A stretch of DNA of 64,000 nucleotides from Callipepla californica brunnescens (lineage: Eukaryota; Chordata; Aves; Galliformes; Odontophoridae), in assembly GCA_023055505.1 (NCBI GenBank), contig JALIRH010000001.1:10418467-10482466 (forward strand). The letters run 5' to 3'. The notes under the pieces were generated by a model. It did not search any database, was not told the DNA's origin, and worked only from the letters and a program-made list of their open reading frames with translations. Below are positions 63,330 through 64,000 of the stretch, piece by piece. Numbering within the stretch: the stretch's first letter is position 1; every line of letters begins with the position of its first letter. Made by a program: the position numbers and the translations under genes.

Positions 63330-63850
63330 TACATCTTGCCCCCTAGACCCTTCACCATGTTCATAGCCCTTCTTTGGATATTCTCTAACAGTTTCATGTC
63401 CTTCTTATATTGTGGTTCTCATAACTGCATCCAGTGAATGAGATGAGGCTGCACAGAGCAGAGAAGAGCAGGACAGTCCCTCACCTTGCCTGATGGCAGT
63501 GCTGGGCCTGGTGCACCCACCCCAGGGAACATTTGTCCTTTTGGGCTGCCAGGGTACACTGCTGGCTTGTGTTCAACTTGCCAGAAATCAGAACCTTCAG
63601 ATCCCTTTCCACCAGGTTGCTCTTCAGCTTCTCATCATTATTATAATTATTATCATTATTATTATTATTATTCAGGTTTGCTTCATCCCAGGTGCAGAGC
63701 TTGGCAATGTCTCTTGTTAAACTTTATGCAGTTGGTTATTTTCCAACCCCCTTAGTCTGTCAGGATCTCTTTTCATGGCCTCTCTGCCCTCAAGGGAGTC
63801 AATAGCTCTTCATAATTTAGTATCATCTTCACTCCCTGGATGGTTGTTCT
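63330..63850 (-). mobile_element. CR1 LINE fragment with internal ATT microsatellite
   Basis: Reverse-complement CR1: CATAGCCCTTCTTTGGAT near 63363, AGATGAGGCTGCACAGAGCAGAG near 63441, CTGCCAGGGTACACTGCTGGC near 63547, CAGATCCCTTTCCACCAGG near 63599, TCCCAGGTGCAGAGCTTGGC near 63686 and TGTCAGGATCTCTTTTCATGGCC near 63760. An (ATT)n run replaces CR1 sequence at 63634-63674. No 3' tail is present. Overlapping plus-strand frames are antisense. Confidence 0.85.
63634..63674. repeat. (ATT)n microsatellite inside CR1
   Basis: About thirteen ATT-type triplets with two interruptions. CR1 sequence lies on both sides, so the repeat expanded after insertion. Confidence 0.92.
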
Positions 63851-64000
63851 ACTGTGGAAATAATTAAATGGTCTATTCAAATAATCATGTAAATATTTCT
63901 GGAAATAGTCCTGCTATAATGTTTTATTCAGTATGGTTATAGAATTTCTATCCAGGAACATTCCTTGGAGTCAAACATAATTCATATAAATTCAAATAAT

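Overview
The window is vertebrate nuclear DNA, almost certainly from a bird. It is AT-rich and non-coding in style. It carries many CR1 LINE fragments and several avian-type endogenous retrovirus (ERV) LTRs. I saw no operon structure, ribosome binding sites or long host reading frames. I found no host protein-coding exon, functional tRNA or other RNA gene that I can support. The longest reading frames are CR1 ORF2 remnants or low-complexity translation. The species cannot be named from this sequence. The window is either intergenic or lies inside a very large intron.

Layout. 1-14.9 kb is mostly unassigned AT-rich sequence with simple repeats, a solo ERVL-type LTR (3577-4114) with a perfect 5-bp target-site duplication (TSD), and a solo LTR of a second family (7570-8224). 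14.9-20.4 kb is a transposon cluster. It holds two CR1 pieces, an ERVL-type LTR (16821-18665) split by a truncated provirus (gag remnant, primer-binding region and 5' LTR, about 17140-18458), and a probable CR1-in-CR1 nest (18676-20442). 22.8-27 kb has three diverged CR1 pieces. 27.1-34.4 kb is a 7.3 kb block with no recognised transposon. 34.4-36.4 kb is a long CR1 ORF2 remnant lacking both ends, and further CR1 pieces lie at 38.4, 41.3 and perhaps 45.1 kb. 45.7-47.8 kb has an ERVL-type LTR and another LTR of the second family. 53.8-54.8 kb is a CR1 carrying a 75-bp miniature LTR. 56.3-57.0 kb is an LTR of a third family. 59.2-60.8 kb is the best-preserved CR1, and CR1 pieces at 61.2 and 63.3 kb close the window.

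The most unusual object is the truncated provirus at 17.1-18.5 kb. Five bases after its LTR, where an 18-nt primer binding site is expected, the sequence stays complementary to tRNA-Lys(CUU) for about 69 nt. That covers the T arm, variable loop, anticodon arm and D arm. This looks like the trace of reverse transcription continuing into the primer tRNA. The same LTR family occurs four times here, once reduced to about 75 bp between near-duplicated target bases.

All family assignments come from pattern recognition without database searches. Boundaries of diverged repeats are approximate, typically within 10-30 bp.
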